Of a stretch of 64,000 bases of DNA, positions 63,540 through 64,000 are shown piece by piece. This stretch comes from G963422445 sp963422445. Lineage in GTDB: Bacteria; Pseudomonadota; Alphaproteobacteria; Thalassobaculales; Thalassobaculaceae. Position numbers and translations under genes: made by a program. The notes below the pieces were generated by a model, which did no database searches, was not told where the DNA came from, and saw only the letters and a list, made by a program, of their open reading frames with translations. Each line of letters opens with the position of its first letter. Positions within the stretch are counted from its first letter, which is position 1. Where the stretch lies: contig OY729512.2 of assembly GCA_963422445.2 (NCBI GenBank), positions 4,898,001 through 4,962,000 of the forward strand, given 5' to 3'.

Positions 63540-64000
63540 GTGCCGAACTCGCGGCTGTCGAACAGCAACAGCAGGTCGAAGGGGTTGTAGACCTTTTCCA
63601 ACTCGCGCCAGCTATAGCCTTATAGCACTCGTGGACCGCATGGCGGTCCAGCCCTGACAACTCCGGCGCGAATACCGCGTCCTGAGCCCGCTCCGGTATG
63701 ACCGCAACTGTTGAATAGTGCCGATCCAGGGTGATATCCTTGAGATTGTTGAGGCCGGAAAACAGACTTGCTCCAGAGAATTTGCTTACACCGTTGAGGA
63801 AAGCGAACTCGATATGCACATCCGGACTTGAAACATGAATAAAGGTCCCCGCAGATCGTTCCGATTTGCGGGGGCGATTTCAGGTTGATCGAGCGCGTCC
63901 AGGATCGGCTTGTCGTATCCGTCCACCAACACCACGACACGCCGCCCGCTACAGCTGTGGAGCGTCTCGATCAGATGCGAGAAGCGGACCGGCGCGCGCT
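63540..64000 (-). pseudogene. AAA-ATPase-like protein, internal fragment (cut by IS630 and window edge)
   Basis: Minus strand from 64000: APVRFSHLIETLHSCSGRRV, VVLVDGYDKPILDALDQPEI (Walker-B region; most relatives have DEYDKP, here DGYDKP), a frameshift near 63855, then SPDVHIEFAFLNGVSKFSGA, SLFSGLNNLKDITLDRHYST and VFAPELSGLDRHAVHECYKA. This is the N-terminal half of the AAA-ATPase_like family whose C-terminal half appears at 24489-25399. Its 3' part is lost at the type-L IS630. Confidence 0.75.

Noticed and set aside
1..64000. CRISPR array
   Set aside because: No series of regularly spaced short repeats was seen; all repeats found are IS copies, MITEs or the dispersed repeats listed.

Overview
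The window reads as an alphaproteobacterial chromosome. Support comes from a complete division and cell-wall (dcw) cluster running mraZ-rsmH-ftsL-ftsI-murE-murF-mraY-murD-ftsW-murG-murC-murB-ddl-ftsQ-ftsA-ftsZ, followed by lpxC and then bamD-recN-ligA, with rnpB just upstream of mraZ. A second housekeeping block is rlmE-guaB-rsmB with a tRNA-Gln(CUG) gene next to it. The species cannot be named from the sequence. The density of insertion sequences and pseudogenes suggests a genome in an IS-expansion phase, as in recently host-restricted or bottlenecked lineages; this is inference.

Layout. 1-2.6 kb: IS5-family and IS630-family elements, one inside another. 3.8-7.7 kb: rsmB, guaB, rlmE (minus strand) and tRNA-Gln. 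8.2-23.6 kb: an accessory island bounded by two inverted copies of a 2.56-kb IS1595-type transposon (F1, F2). Each copy carries a DNA methyltransferase gene, an Eco29kI/GIY-YIG-type restriction nuclease gene and a small ORF. Between them lie ISs nested three deep, a hipA fragment, pentapeptide-repeat genes, an IS110 element and a sirtuin gene. 23.7-25.4 kb: remains of an AAA_4/AlbA-like gene and an AAA-ATPase/PD-(D/E)XK gene. 25.5-30.2 kb: ligA, recN, bamD. 30.4-35.2 kb: a fatty-acid/CoA operon (enoyl-CoA hydratase, small GIY-YIG-like protein, acyl-CoA dehydrogenase, broken CoA-transferase) placed between bamD and lpxC. 35.3-56.3 kb: lpxC, the dcw cluster and rnpB. 56.5-64 kb: IS630, an IS4-family element inside another IS, an IS5-family element, a second IS630, and an AAA-ATPase fragment running off the edge.

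How the genes work together. The dcw genes are tightly packed, mostly with 4-bp stop/start overlaps. They take UDP-MurNAc from murB to lipid II (murC/D/E/F, mraY, murG, ddl) and deliver it to the divisome (ftsL, ftsI, ftsW, ftsQ, ftsA, ftsZ). A promoter with four TGGA boxes at 10/11-bp spacing precedes mraZ and looks like an MraZ operator.

Most notable observation. Two 181-bp MITE-like elements (17175-17355 and 20881-21061, inverted) have exchanged their 8-bp target duplications. This is the signature of an inversion by recombination between them. Undoing the inversion joins a start codon and eight codons at 17150-17174 in frame to the sirtuin gene now reading from 20895. The displaced gene is still translatable because the MITE end supplies its own ribosome-binding site and ATG.
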